64,000 bases of DNA from Cutaneotrichosporon cavernicola (Eukaryota; Basidiomycota; Tremellomycetes; Trichosporonales; Trichosporonaceae): contig NC_083398.1 of NCBI RefSeq assembly GCF_030864355.1, forward strand, positions 434,001-498,000, written 5' to 3'. The notes beneath the pieces are model-generated. The model had not been told where the DNA came from. It searched no databases and worked only from the letters and a program-made list of their open reading frames with translations. Positions 1 to 11,421 of this stretch are shown here, one piece after another (within the stretch, counting starts at the first letter, position 1; every line of letters starts with the position of its first letter). A program made the translations under genes and the position numbers.

Positions 1-222
1 CGTTGTGCAGTTTGGTGTGGGTTGCTGCAGCGTTTACTTGCAGCAATGAGAACCGTGACAAGATCCCGATCCCGATCCCCATCTGGTGGCATGATCATGA
101 CCACGCGCGCACTCCATGTCCGACAAGACCAACAGCGCGTCATGAACCGATGCCTAAACTTGCCACTCTACACATACACCTACACGTACATGGACATACA
201 CCCACCCACACACCCAGATCAT

Positions 223-1967
223 CTATGCCACGGCGTACTTGCCCGAACAAGGTGCGAGGTGGGTGCCGTAGAAACACTTGTCGATCATCTCGTCGGGGTA
301 CGACGGCATACGCCCGCCACGCTCATGGAGGATGCGGTTATACTTGCCCTGCCAGTCGTGGAGAAGGACCTCGCGTATGCGGGCGTGAACGGCTGCAGTC
401 TTCATGTCTTCTGGGATGCTGGTGTGAGCCAATCAAGTTAATATATTTGGCGACCACTCACAACGGCTCAATCGGCGTGCGTAGCGCCCGCTGCAGCTTG
501 TCCAGCAGATCGTCGGGGTCATGTACATTGTAGCTGTACACATATGGTTCGCCGAGCGCCTGCAGCGGACCATGCTGGTACGACATGCCGTACATGCTCC
601 ATCCTGGTTGTGGGGTTGGCATCTTGGGATCTGTATACGGCAGAATGACTGGTACGCCTCGACATCTAGAATTAGACTCAACAGATGCAAACTCACAAAG
701 CCTCGTACGGCGTCGGACTGATCACAGGCAGCCCGATTCCAAGAAGAGCGCGAGCTTTGCCCACTAGCCGCTGGTACATCTCTGGATCCTGTTTCCCCAA
801 CTGTGTAACAGCCTCGGGAAGGGGATATCTTTCAATTTCGTTATTATTTGTCGTCACACTTAGTTTTGTTGGGGCGATGGCGTCCCGAATACGCCCGAAT
901 GCCGCCACGGCTGTCTTGGCTGGCCCGACGTGGAAGTATACCGGCAGCTTGGCTAGTACGAGCACGGTATCGGCTTGGTCCTTGACCTCTTGGGTGACTG
1001 GAGGCAGGGCGAGACATGCCTGTTCGATGCTCATGGGAACGTGTGTGTGCCCGGGATACGCATAGGGCGTAAGAACCCACTTGTTGCCCAGGACGTGGAA
1101 TGGCCATTCCTCATCGCCGCATTGTCCCCAATCGCGACACGGGTGCGGCGTGCCCTTCCACTTATTTGGGCGGGCGCCCCACTGGTGTTAATAGAGGTTG
1201 GGTTGGTAAGAGGACATACGAAGCCGAGACCGAACACTCGCCAGGCGGGGAGGACGCCAACCTTGTCGGCAGGCGCCTCGGGAAAACGGAGTGACTCGTT
1301 GGCGTGCGGGACGTAATCCTCTGGCCGGACACATCGGGGATCGAGAATACACCGGACGGCGACGTTAGCATCCGTCATGTACATGTGGACGCTGGAGGGG
1401 AGTGCACGGGCGAGGTCCCAAGTACCCATGAAGCCCTTCTCATCGCGCCCGTTAATGAAGATTGGCACAAAGCCGGCGGCACGGATCCCGTCAATCTGAG
1501 TTAGCTTGTTCGTGGAGAGACGTACGACTGGCCATGCCCATACGGCCTCACCGGGTCCCCAGAGGTCACGGCTTGCGCGGTTCCAGAAGAAGAAGTCGAT
1601 GAGGACGAGAGGCCGATCAGGACACTTTGTGATGCCTAGGACGCAGCGTTCGGCGGCGAGGAGCGACTGCTTGTTGGGTGTGTCTAGGTGCTTTCCACTG
1701 TGGTCAGTGCGAAGGGGGTGAGTTGGGGAGCAGAAAGACTCACATGCCACTCTCATGGAAAGCCTGGAACTCGCGGAACTGGCGTGCGCGCAAGCAGTTC
1801 GGAGGAGAAGTGCCACCCGGCTGCCAACCCCTACATGAGTCTGTGAAAGGAGAGAGCAACAGTAGGGACGAGGGGTTTTCCTTGGATGCGCGCCAGACGA
1901 CGAAGAACAGGACGTTGGCGACTATCAGAGCCACTGTGACTTTGATTGCTGAAGCGGGGCTCAACAT
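223..1967 (-). CDS. GT18 (MGAT5)-like glycosyltransferase, type II membrane protein
   Basis: Five exons: complement(223..418, 462..665, 697..1181, 1220..1697, 1744..1967), giving 528 aa with every junction in phase. The ATG at 1967 is followed within about ten residues by one hydrophobic segment (VTVALIVANVLFFVVW), which fits a Golgi signal anchor. The C-terminal half carries GTPHPCRDWGQC, HTHVPMSIE, LLGIGLPVISPTPYEALCRG and a closing block with GEPYVYSYNVHDPDDL and RTPIEPF. From memory, this order resembles the C-terminal region of family 18 N-acetylglucosaminyltransferases (MGAT5 type), where a GLG.P..P.P.EA stretch precedes a variable Cys-rich segment. A role in N-glycan or other Golgi GlcNAc transfer is inference. 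The open frame upstream of 1967 reaches 2090 only by starting at TTG, so 1967 was chosen. The donor substrate is not proven by sequence. Confidence 0.68.
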
Positions 1968-3317
1968 CTGTATTGGATTGGATCTTGCAGCGTTATCTTG
2001 GATTCTGGATTCTGGAAATCCGTTCTCCGGGTTCAAGGCCCGCTTGCCACGTGTAATTGCTTCCGGAATCAAGTTATCATATTCAATCAATAATCATGAT
2101 TACTTGAAGAACAGTAGCACAGCAGCACCGCATCAGTATGATATATACAAGCACTCTAGCTCGTTCTCTGCATCTCAGTCTCAGTTGCAATCGCTCCTGC
2201 TCAAGTTGCCGCTTTGTCGTCGTCAAGAAGGTTCAACGGCATCAAATCGTAACAGCCCTTTCATCCTTACTGTTAGTAAGCGATGACGAGTGCCTAGAAG
2301 TGGAGATAAGATAACGCTGCATGGGAGATGGAGCGCCCAGAAAGCTGAGAGTTGTGAGCAGGTCGTATCCCCATCCGCGACGATGCTCTGTAACTCTGCA
2401 ATGCGGCTCAGCTTCTAATATACTTGTCGGGGATCCAGCCACCAGCGAGACTGGTTCACGTTCCACGCCGCAGCAGACTCTCCATTGCAACTTGGACTCT
2501 TTGGACTGCTTGGATTGCAGGACCACCGGGGGTGTTTGACCGAGGTGCAAGGCATAAAACGCAAGGTATTGAGGCAGCAGTAAGGTTGAGGCAACATTCT
2601 CACAAACCGCCACGACCTGAGCGTGACACAACCCCGCATCTTGTCAGCACGTCCCACGGCAGGTCCCCGACTCGCAGGTACCAAGCGCCATTGTATGTCA
2701 ACTCCCCTTCCGCCACAGTGCCACATCCGCAACATGATGCCGCATTCCGCCTTGCTTCTCCTCGGAACAGCACGGCACGACACATACGGCACACCGTATT
2801 GTACGCCACAAGAGTGGCCACGAACGTATCCGACTGACGGGACGCCAACTCGGCCACGTAAAGTCGGGCATACAATAGATGGACTGGACGCGCCGCCTCG
2901 CGATTCCGCCTCAAACAAACCCAGCGATGTCTTTTGTCTGTCCCATGCAACTCGGTTCCATTCCCGACATATTCCGTGTCACAGTGCCACAGTCGGAGAT
3001 GTCCTTCAACTTTGTTCAAGCCGAACAACCTAATCTCGTCCATCTCCTTCCAGTAACGCGGCGTAGGGTGACGGAGCCAAGAGACCAGGTGGGCCAGCTG
3101 ACCAACTCGGCCCCCGCGCCGGGGTTGGCGCCGTGGTTGGGTTACGATATCACGACATGGTCAGGCGGTGATTACAGATTGCTGCAATAAATAAGGCGCA
3201 GCTTGAGGTAGCGTTCCTGTACCGTTTCTGTAGCGTTTCTGTAGCGTTTCGGTACCGGGATCAACCTGGGCCAATGCCTAGCATTCTGAACACATCTTGA
3301 CACCGTCCTCGCCTGCA
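1968..3317. other. Intergenic region, no supported gene
   Basis: This is the upstream region of the GT18-like gene and of the Pro-rich ORF at 3318. Several open frames of 100-170 codons exist on both strands, but none has a domain, a convincing splice pattern or a credible start. A short direct repeat of a CGTTTCTGTAG-like unit lies at 3210-3258. No RNA gene was recognised. Confidence 0.6.
3210..3258. repeat. Short tandem repeat, about 11-13 nt unit
   Basis: Four imperfect copies of a unit like CGTTTCTGTAG, the last ending in a GGTACC-like variant, sit about 60-110 bp before the ATG of the Pro-rich ORF. It may belong to a promoter or 5' leader. No function is shown. Confidence 0.6.
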
Positions 3318-4460
3318 ATGGGCCGTTACGAGGCCCACTCGGACAGACACCCTCCTCCGTACGCCCGGCCCAAACCCAAACCCTCTCAATCAAAGGACGA
3401 GAATGAGCCCCACCCAGTCCAATCCCCACCGCAACCAGTCGAGCAGGGGATGCCGAAGGCCAAACATAGCGACCTGTACACCTTCGCTCCATTTGCTTCA
3501 GCCGAACGCGCCAACTCCATCCCGCCTCGAGGCCCTACCTCATCGGCGCAGCCGCCGCTGCCGAACCTGGCCTCGAGCCCTGTTGGCGATCCGTTATCAA
3601 CCTCCACGCCATTCAGCGCGCCAGTCGCGCACTTGAACACGACCAGGGGCGTGCCGACCGTGATCATTCCCATGATATCTCCGTCAACGTCGCTGCCCAT
3701 GCTGTCTCAGCCAATGCCTCCGCCCGCGCTCTCGCCTCCAGTACACAGTAGCCCACACGAGCGCTCGTTCCAGGACACGCACTTTTGGTCTCTGCTCTCT
3801 CCACCAGTTGTTCTCCGTCCACCAGCGATCCCACCGCCTGCCCTTCGTCCACCAGCGATGCCACAGCCCACCCTCTCTGCCCTCCCCCCACCAGCGACGC
3901 CACAGCCTGCCTTCCATCCACCAACGTTCTCAACCCAGTCGAGTTTCTACCCGCCGCTAGCTCCACTGGCCGCATCTCAGCGTCCTCCCTCGACATCCTA
4001 CGCGCACTCTGCATTCATGAAATCGCAGCCCGTGCAGAACGCTCTCTCCAGTCCCATCGCACTCTCTCCCCCGGGACCCTCTTCGTCTGCTCTCTCTCCG
4101 CCTCCGCTCTCTCCGCCAGGGCTCTCACAGCCAGGGCTACCTCTTGGCCCCACGCCCTCCTTGTGGACAGCCCCTCCCTCTCTGCCTGGCCCAACGCTCG
4201 CGCTGTCCATGTTCTCTCGCGCGCTATCTCCAACGATCGCGCTCTCTCACCAACCCGGGATCTCCTCAAGGGGAACCGGAACCACGCTCCCGCCGCTACC
4301 CCCCGTCCCTTCTCCCGCGCCATGTCCGCAGCCTGCGCTCAGTGCCGGTGCTCTGGGCCAGCGTGGAAAAAAAAGTAGATGCGAGGACAACGATATCGAT
4401 GCAAGATGTGTCGAACTGGTCCAGAGGGAACGCGGAGCGACCGGCGAGCTCGACGACTAA
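3318..4460 (+). CDS. Pro/Ser-rich low-complexity ORF, hypothetical
   Basis: This is an unspliced 380-codon frame from ATG 3318 to TAA 4458-4460. The product is almost entirely Pro/Ser/Ala-rich, with many P-P-[AT]-[IML]-P and S-P-P-x-L-S-P steps around residues 90-330, and ends in a charged stretch (CVELVQRERGATGELDD). There is no signal peptide, membrane segment or known domain. Pyrimidine-rich genomic DNA easily gives long Pro/Ser frames by chance, and other frames across 3785-4378 are also open. It could be a disordered regulatory protein or non-coding sequence. Transcript evidence would decide. Confidence 0.35.
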   Translation: MGRYEAHSDRHPPPYARPKPKPSQSKDENEPHPVQSPPQPVEQGMPKAKHSDLYTFAPFASAERANSIPPRGPTSSAQPPLPNLASSPVGDPLSTSTPFSAPVAHLNTTRGVPTVIIPMISPSTSLPMLSQPMPPPALSPPVHSSPHERSFQDTHFWSLLSPPVVLRPPAIPPPALRPPAMPQPTLSALPPPATPQPAFHPPTFSTQSSFYPPLAPLAASQRPPSTSYAHSAFMKSQPVQNALSSPIALSPPGPSSSALSPPPLSPPGLSQPGLPLGPTPSLWTAPPSLPGPTLALSMFSRALSPTIALSHQPGISSRGTGTTLPPLPPVPSPAPCPQPALSAGALGQRGKKSRCEDNDIDARCVELVQRERGATGELDD

Positions 4461-4809
4461 TCTCGGGTCATGGGAGTATGGCAATGTCAGCCATTTCTGG
4501 TTGTAATGACTGTGAGCGACAGGAGCAGCCGGATCAGTAGGGGTGGATACTAACGCCAAAGCCGTGTTAGTGTACGCGTGTGAGCGAGTGTACAACATTG
4601 CGGCCTCGCAACAGGGCGCCAGCCGCCGAACTTGTTTGGTTCGACGTCAGTCGTTCCAACTCACCGCCCGCCAAGCGTTCACGTACTCAGTGAGCCCTAT
4701 TCTCATGACCGGCGTACCTGCCCATTCCATTGTCCATCGGTCATTGTAGCCTCGTTCCCAGTCCACAGTCACCAGCTATGCATTTGATTTCTGCTTCAAG
4801 ACCACACGA
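4461..4809. other. Intergenic region
   Basis: This is the downstream space between the Pro-rich ORF and the IF1 gene, which converge here. No coding exon, tRNA or notable repeat was recognised. Confidence 0.6.
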
Positions 4810-5610
4810 TTACTCCTTGGGGAGCCCGGCGACCTTCTTCTCCTGGGCCTCGAGCTCGGCCTGGGCCTTCTTAGCCTTCTCGCGGAGAGCCTTGAGCTGC
4901 TCCTCCTCGCGGCGGCGCATGTACTGGTTCTCCTGGGCCTCCTCGCGCTGGCTGGGGGTTAGCGGGGGAGTTCGGGAGGGGGGGGTTGGAGTGTGAAGCA
5001 GTAGGGAAGGGAGAGGAGGGAGTGAGGGACGGAAGGTGGCGCAAGAGAATGAGCAAGGCAGGAGAGAGAATGGGCATGGTGGCGAAAGTGCAATGACGCG
5101 AACGCTGGGTGGCGACTGAAGGCGTAGCAGCTGTATTCAAGTCGGCTAGTTTGTGGCGCCGGCGCCGAGTCAAGCTGGCCTGGCCTGGCCTGACCTGGTG
5201 GTCTGCTTCACAACGCGCCCATCCATTCCTCGACCATGCCTCGCCCATGACGCTCTGTCCGATGATACAGCCGATCCAGGCTGCCCAAGGCGCAGCCGAA
5301 TCTTGCACTAGTATGACTCACCGGAAACCAGCCGACGACGCAGTGGCACCCTCGCCGCGCACCGGGGCAGTGTAGAAGCGGACCATGGGCTGTTGTGTTG
5401 GTGGGGTATTGGGGGACGGGAGGAGGGTTCAAAGAGATCGAAGATGGATTAAGCGATGCGACGGTTGGGTGGAAGCAAGGTCAAGAAGAGAAGCGTCAGC
5501 ATATGTACAAGCTGGGCCAAGTCTCCTGCGCGGGCCGCCCATGCTCGGATGGTGCTACTCACGGCAGCGCGAAGGGCCGAGGTGCGGTTGATGGCGATGC
5601 GAGCGATCAT
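4810..5610 (-). CDS. INH1: Mitochondrial F1F0-ATPase inhibitor (IF1)
   Basis: Three exons: complement(4810..4951, 5322..5389, 5563..5610), total 258 nt, 85 aa. Exon 1 encodes a basic targeting start (MIARIAINRTSALRAA). The mature part contains a Gly/Ala stretch (RGEGATASSAGF) and then a long charged helix with QREEAQENQYMRRREEEQL and KALREKAKKAQAELEAQEKK. That is the IF1 layout: a short inhibitory segment followed by an antiparallel coiled coil that blocks ATP hydrolysis by F1 at low matrix pH. Length is typical of the family. The two introns (173 and 370 nt) are long for this window. The longest single-frame readings here are antisense or intronic and do not encode this protein, so the gene is easily missed. 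Confidence 0.88.
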
Positions 5611-5884
5611 TGTTTGAGTGGCGAGAGTGGAGTGGAGTTGTAAAGAGGAGGTAGGATGTAAAGACAAAGACAAGGGTGTTGTGTGAGAAGTATGAGGAGG
5701 AGGATGAGGGAGAGGAAGGCCGGCTTGAACGGTGACGGTGACGAAAGATGCCGGCGCAACGCTACAAAGCCAAGTGTGGCACTTGAACTGAAGCCTCCAC
5801 CGGAGCGAATCGGAACGCTCTGACGTCAGGCCAATAGCGGGGCCTAATTTCATTACCCATTACCCTTCCTATAACCCTACAACT

Positions 5885-7954
5885 CTACGCGGCAACACTC
5901 TGCATAGTGAAAGCCGAGGCCACAGGCCCATCGAGAACATCGAGCTCTAGCGGCGTAAACCACGCCGGAATGACAAAATACCTCAATGGCACCAGAAGCA
6001 TGATGACGACTGGGAACCCGACCGCCGCAATGGTCTGGGTGATACCGAACGCGGCGCCGAATCCCGCCAACTCTATTAGGGTGAACAGGGCGATCTTGCT
6101 TTTCCGGATAGTATTTAAAGGATCAGAGGGCGACCGCGCCTGTGGATCCCTCAACAGATACAGTAGCTTTGCCGTCACGCCAGACGATAGCAGCGCGTCC
6201 GTGCCCATGTACCAGAACAGGCCGGCCATTACGCCCTTTGGGATGAGGCCCAGGACATGTTCAAAGGGCTTGGTCATTAGGACTAGACAGAGGCTGCCTT
6301 GGGCGAGGTTTGAGACGCGTTGTTCGACCACGGCGATGGGGACTTGACGTTGGTCGCGCGAGGGACGCGCGTGGGACTCACGACGTTGGTCGTGGCCCTG
6401 GCTCTCTCGGAAGCTGGTCGAGGTGCGGCGGCGCGTGAGTCCAGCCTCAGCCTCAGCCATTGCCGTGCTGGTTGAGCGCGGACGTTTCTCGCCAACCGGG
6501 TCGTCCAACTCGGCTGGAGACTCGTCCATCCCTTGCTCCTCCCCCTCGTTACCCATCACTACCAGAGACGCTGTATGTAGCGGCGCCTGGGGGATAAGTC
6601 CATTCGGCGCTGGTACCCCAAGCAGACCCGCAATAAACGTTGTGATGCCGAGGAGGAAAAAGTCCCAGTGAAAGGCCGCGGGTTTACGCAGCGGAAACTC
6701 GGATCCCTGCGCGATGAGGGCGGACACATTTGCGTCAAAGTAGAAAAGGACAAAGAGAATCACGCCGAAAGGGAACGCCATGCCGACGTATTTACCGGGT
6801 AGGTGCCAGAACTCGACCAGCCACTCCCGTCCGCCGGCCGGGCGGAAAGAATGCAATACCACGGGAAGAGTCATCCCGTCCTCTTGGACGTAGGGGTTGA
6901 ATCTACCCCAATACGCTAGGCCTGTCATAGCGACGATCGTAATGGGCATTCCGTAGTCTGCACAGAAGCGGCGGAAGGGTTTGGAGATGTATCCCGACCG
7001 GGCTAGGGCGTTGGCATAATGTGGCAGGACCAGAGTCAGGATGGCGAGGAGAACACCGAGAAAGGCGGAGGGGGTTGACGACTGATGGAATTGCCGTGTG
7101 ACGACCTGGATGCCATATTGCACATATACGACGGAAACGTACAGCCCGAACGTATCGCAGGAGAACCTCGAAACGTACTTGAGTCCACGGACCGCGTTAA
7201 GCGCTGCGGCGATCCAATGCAAGATGGCAGCCCAGAGATATACCCATCCCATGAAGTGGAGGTAATTCCAGTCACTTCGTCCTCGAAAGATATCGAAGAT
7301 GGTCTTGTTGAACACTGTAATTGGTCCAGTTACGCCTGAGATGAGGAGTGGTTGGCCGCCAAATACGGCGGCGACGAACGCCGCCATAAAACTGGCGAGG
7401 AGGACTTCTTGCACCCCATAGAGCCCGGTTTCCTCGATTAGGTCTAAGGAGAAGGCCAGGCCCGGGAGTACGTTGGCGAAAAAGATGAACCACGTGCTTG
7501 GGATTACGCGGTAGTTCCACGCGTCGGTCCAGTCAGAGCGATAATAGGGTGCGCGGTGGGAGATGTCTCGCCACATGCCACTGAATGGTATCCAGCGACT
7601 CCCTTTGTCATTCTGGTCTGGAATATGAGGGCCAGGCCTGCTTGTTGTCGGGTGGAGGAGCGTCAGTGGCGGGTCGGGTGGGTTAGAGGGCCGTTCGGCC
7701 CGCGGAGGAGGCGAGTAGGGTGGGGACGATATGGGGGAGCGGTTGCGGTTGGGTGAGGGCGGGGATATGGAGGAGCGGTTGCGGTTGAGTGAGGGCGGGG
7801 ATATGGAGGAGCGGTTGCGGTTGGGTGAGGGCGGGGATATGGTGGGCGAGGATGTGGAGGTGGAGCGTTTGCGGGCGGATGAGGTGGATGGTCGGCGCAT
7901 GGTGAGGGAGTATTGCCGCTGCGCCGGCGACGATGGTGGTCGTTGGCTCTCCAT
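5885..7954 (-). CDS. BOR1: BOR1-type anion (borate/bicarbonate) transporter
   Basis: A single-exon frame of 689 aa with ATG at 7954 and TAG at 5885. Residues 1-105 are disordered, with a tandem SPPSPNRNRSSI-type repeat. The membrane domain then begins (DISHRAPYYRSDWTDAWNYR) and carries hallmarks of the SLC4/Bor1 family, for example FGGQPLLISGVTGPITVFN, FDANVSALIAQ and FLLGITTFIAGLLGVPAPNG. A charged cytoplasmic insert (about 470-550) precedes the last helices. Yeast Bor1 exports borate at the plasma membrane. Whether this copy moves borate, bicarbonate or another anion cannot be told from sequence. Length is within the fungal Bor1 range. Confidence 0.92.
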   Translation of the reverse strand: MESQRPPSSPAQRQYSLTMRRPSTSSARKRSTSTSSPTISPPSPNRNRSSISPPSLNRNRSSISPPSPNRNRSPISSPPYSPPPRAERPSNPPDPPLTLLHPTTSRPGPHIPDQNDKGSRWIPFSGMWRDISHRAPYYRSDWTDAWNYRVIPSTWFIFFANVLPGLAFSLDLIEETGLYGVQEVLLASFMAAFVAAVFGGQPLLISGVTGPITVFNKTIFDIFRGRSDWNYLHFMGWVYLWAAILHWIAAALNAVRGLKYVSRFSCDTFGLYVSVVYVQYGIQVVTRQFHQSSTPSAFLGVLLAILTLVLPHYANALARSGYISKPFRRFCADYGMPITIVAMTGLAYWGRFNPYVQEDGMTLPVVLHSFRPAGGREWLVEFWHLPGKYVGMAFPFGVILFVLFYFDANVSALIAQGSEFPLRKPAAFHWDFFLLGITTFIAGLLGVPAPNGLIPQAPLHTASLVVMGNEGEEQGMDESPAELDDPVGEKRPRSTSTAMAEAEAGLTRRRTSTSFRESQGHDQRRESHARPSRDQRQVPIAVVEQRVSNLAQGSLCLVLMTKPFEHVLGLIPKGVMAGLFWYMGTDALLSSGVTAKLLYLLRDPQARSPSDPLNTIRKSKIALFTLIELAGFGAAFGITQTIAAVGFPVVIMLLVPLRYFVIPAWFTPLELDVLDGPVASAFTMQSVAA
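7725..7850. repeat. In-frame 36-nt tandem repeat in the BOR1 N-terminus
   Basis: About three near-identical copies of a 36-nt unit (GGGATATGGAGGAGCGGTTG core on the + strand) encode the Ser/Pro/Asn/Arg-rich cytosolic repeats of the transporter. The unit length keeps the frame, so copy number could vary without breaking the protein. Confidence 0.8.
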
Positions 7955-8369
7955 CTTGTTAATGAGGAGAGATGAGAAGAGCGGAAATCAGATCAAGGCG
8001 ATAACAAGATGTCAAGTCACCCGTCCCTGATGCGGGGTAACTGCGGGGCTAGAGGGGCGTCTCCTTGGTGCGGTCGTCGACTCTAACTCTGGCCGAGTTC
8101 GGGAAGGTTTCCCAGTTCTGCTGCGCAGGAATAGCTTGGCCTGATGCATGCTCGGAAGGGATGCTCAGCCGAGGATAGCATGTGGCGGCGTTGGGTGGCG
8201 CTGTCATTTCCTACGTGTGGGTACCCAGGCCGTTGTGAAGTATGCCTTACCCGCCCATCAGAGGCGCCCGATAAGATAGGTAGGCTACGAGCGACATCAT
8301 GGACCACGAACAAGACCCTATCATCGCCTATCATCGAATTACACACAAGCAGAATACCAAGACACAAGT
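7955..8369. other. Intergenic region between BOR1 promoter and KMO 3' end
   Basis: This is upstream sequence of BOR1 (-) and downstream sequence of the kynurenine monooxygenase gene (-). The frames here are shadows. No RNA gene was recognised. Confidence 0.6.
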
Positions 8370-10510
8370 CTACCTCCGCTCCAACCACGGCCGCACAACC
8401 TTGAGCGCGAGCACGCCAACCCCCACGGCACCCACAATACCACTCGTAACCGCCGCATTCGCCACGACCTTCTTCTGCCACGCCTCGCGGCGGGCCGCCT
8501 CGGCATACGGAATGTCTGGTCGGAACGTGACCATGTCGTACAGGGCCGTCCAACCCTTCACCTCTGGGGTGGGGAAGGCCACTCCTGGCGAAATGTCGCG
8601 GGGCGTTGAAGGGTATATGCGGGTCAAGACGTAGTCGACCGCCCGGCGGAGGTGGTACAGCGGGTTGAGGACGGAGGAACGCATCTCAGTGTAATTCGCC
8701 AGAGCGAGGTCGCAAATCGCCGCTAGGTCCGTGGCCCGTTCGGTCGAGTACGCGGTGAGAGCGGCTTCAAGATTCGCGTCGGTCGCTCCAGGAGGGAGAG
8801 GCGTTGTGGGGGAGATGGAGAAGCGGTCGAGGTAGGTTCCGAGGATGCGGACGTCCTCGAGGCCACAGTTGAGGCCCTGGCCGTAGAAGCTTGAGTCAGC
8901 CAGTCCACCTGATGTAGCTGTGCGGAAGAGAGAAGAAGCGACTCTCTTCAACCATAGCCCGGATGAGATCCACCCCACTCTGAGGCTACTCACGGAACCA
9001 TTGAGTGGCACGCGTCACCCATCAACACCGCGTGGCTCGAGTACGTGCTTGGCGTCACGCTGATTGTGACGAGGTTGCCGCGCGGGTGCTCCATAAAGTC
9101 ATCGACAAGCTTCTCGCCGACAATGTCCCACGCGTCACAGAAGTGCTTCTGGAAGAACGCACGGGCCTCGTCGCGCGTCGAGACTTCGTGTAGCTCATCG
9201 AAGGGGATGAAGAGGGTGAGGGTGAACGAACCGTCCTGGAGTTAGTCGTCGGTTAGTCGAGTAGAGAGCGACGTCAGCCAGTGCGGCTCTGCGACTGGAA
9301 TGATACTGCGGTGTCTGGCACTCTGGGTGGAGACAGGATGGGAGGAACATTGTTGTAAGGGAGTAAAAGGGGTTAACAGATCGGGGACAATCTACACGCC
9401 GCCCCCACCTCGGCTGTGCCCTCATGACGCTCGACTCGATCCTCGATATGTTCCGAGGCTCGGCTGGCCGTACGCACAGGCAGGCACTCACCTTGTTCGG
9501 TAACGCAATGAGCATAAATTTGTGCCGCGGCCAGATGTGCAAGTGGTTCGGGGGCATTGAGAAGCCGCCGGGTTTGCTCGGGTCCGCAGCCATGTGCAGC
9601 TCGATGTACGCGTGCGGGATAAAGCTCTGCGAGAAGTCAATGCTGGGGTTAGCGGGATGTCAGGGCGGTAGTCGCGTGACCACTTGGTCTGCTTGAACAG
9701 TCCTCTGGGAGAAGAAGAAGAGCTACCAGGAGCCTGCCTACAGCTCCTAGGTTATCCAAGCTCCGGCTCCTCCATCCCACCCGTCGCCCTCCTCATGTTC
9801 GGCGATTCGCGCCTCGCACTCGTACCTGCACTCACCGCTCAGCGCGCATCATCTCCTGCCGGACCTTGCTCCAGCTCCCATCCGCGCCGATAACGAGGTC
9901 AAACTCAGCGTCTACCTTCTCCGCCCTGGCCAACACCGGGATCTGGGGCGTCTCAGGCGGACTGTCTAACAGGGTCGGCTCTCCCCGTTTGGTCCGCACG
10001 CCGTGGGCCGTACGTTGCTCAAACTCGACGCGCGCGAGCTTGGTATTAAACCGGACCTCAACACCAGCTGGGAGGGCCTCGACCATCCTCTGGTTGAGCA
10101 GACCGCGGTGGATAGAGTTGGAGCAGTTCCCCCTTAGCGGGTCGTACAGCTGCGCCTCGCATCGGCCGTCAAGGTGATGAATCAGCCGACTGGGCATGGG
10201 GATCGACTCGCGCAGCAACGCGTCTGCAAATTCGGGGTCGACCGAGGAGACGGCAGCATAGCCTCGCGCCGAGATGTTGAGGTTGATACTCCGGAGATTG
10301 TTGACTGCAATCTCGCGGCCGCGAGGGTCTGAGGTCAGTTCCTCTGAGGATCCGAGAAAGGACTCGGTAGGACTCACCGTCACGAGTGTCCCATACCTCA
10401 ACCGACCAGCCGCGCTTGTGCAGGCTCAGCGCGGTGAGTGAGCCCACTGGCCCAGCGCCAATGACCAAGGCCTTGCGCTTCCTCTCCTTGCCGTCTGGGG
10501 TTGTCGACAT
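8370..10510 (-). CDS. BNA4: Kynurenine 3-monooxygenase
   Basis: Five exons: complement(8370..8889, 8994..9235, 9492..9642, 9836..10328, 10378..10510), 512 aa. FAD-binding motifs appear in order: [20 protein letters not shown] (GxGxxG, residues about 12-31), [14 protein letters not shown] (DG motif) and [19 protein letters not shown] (GD motif). Kmo-specific blocks are [28 protein letters not shown] and [17 protein letters not shown]-terminal hydrophobic segment near the end fits outer mitochondrial membrane anchoring. The enzyme hydroxylates L-kynurenine using NADPH and O2, in tryptophan breakdown and de novo NAD synthesis. The junctions restore [13 protein letters not shown] and SMVPFYGQG, which supports the exon calls. 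Confidence 0.95.
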
Positions 10511-11421
10511 GGTGGAATGGGTCGTGTGAGGAGTTGGAATAGGGACCTCGGAAAAGGCAGGAATAGCTGGGGAATTTACCGTCACCCCACATTTGTTATC
10601 TTGAATCCAATCATTCACGCCATCGGAGCGGAACCAATATCTCCGCCCCTCCCCACCCGAACTACCGCCCAACAAACCACCCAACCCGCGTATTGAGGGA
10701 CCGGGCGACTCGATGTTGTAGGGATCGGAGAAGAGCCTTTGTCATGCTACTGTGCGCAGGATGCATCGACGTCAATGTATTCCCCGGGATCGACTTTGGT
10801 GACGACCTGGATTACGCATTGCGCACAGTACGTCGGTAGGATATGACGCGATCCTGGCGCCCACACCCGGCGCCCGTGACTGGACTGGCCGTACAGCCGC
10901 AGACGCCTCGGACTCTTCGAGAAGAATGGATGAACGTGTCATCGCTGTCACCTGGTGCTTGATGGCGGGGGTTTCTCGCAGCCTGAGAGCCGGACCAAGC
11001 TTAGCGTCCAAAGGGCCGCGTGCTCGTGTTGACATAGCTTCGAGATCGACAGTATGGGAAAGTTGTCAGTCGCAGTCGGTAACGCTGAATGAACCAAGTA
11101 GATAAAGACGGTCAAGTCAAAAGGAGGTGGAATGGGCAACGATATAATGACACGATACATGGGAGCGAAGGCTGCAGTCGTGCTTCTCACCGTTCCTCGA
11201 TGCGGCGTCGGTGTCGGCGACCGGCGATCCCGCGGTCCACCCTGGCAGCCATTGGGTGTCTGCCCCACTCTCACTCAAGTGGAGGTTCAGGCACCAACAA
11301 TTTGCCACCCAAAGTGTGAGTGAACTTTGACTCGTTTGATTCTTGATTCACAACATCTGTCCCAACATCCAACATCCAACGTCCAACATCCATCATCCAT
11401 CATCCATCATCCATCATCAAA
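10511..11421. other. Divergent promoter region between BNA4 and NXT1
   Basis: About 910 bp upstream of both genes. No supported gene. A CATCCAA/CATCCAT repeat lies at 11366-11418, immediately before the NXT1 ATG, probably in its 5' leader. Confidence 0.65.
11366..11418 (+). repeat. CATCCAN tandem repeat in the NXT1 5' leader
   Basis: Seven to eight copies of a 7-nt unit (CATCCAA then CATCCAT) end a few bases before ATG 11422. The tract is unstructured and purine/pyrimidine-biased, as often seen in fungal 5' UTRs. Confidence 0.75.

Noticed and set aside
1..222. Plus-strand frame at the left edge
   Set aside because: His/Pro-rich translation of CACA-type repeats, antisense to the GT18-like gene; no support.
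2415..3043. Overlapping ORFs of 137-167 codons upstream of the Pro-rich frame
   Set aside because: Open in several frames on both strands, no splice logic, no motifs, atypical composition.
3297..3317. Earlier start for the Pro-rich ORF and for several other frames
   Set aside because: These starts are TTG, CTG or GTG; the first ATG was used instead.
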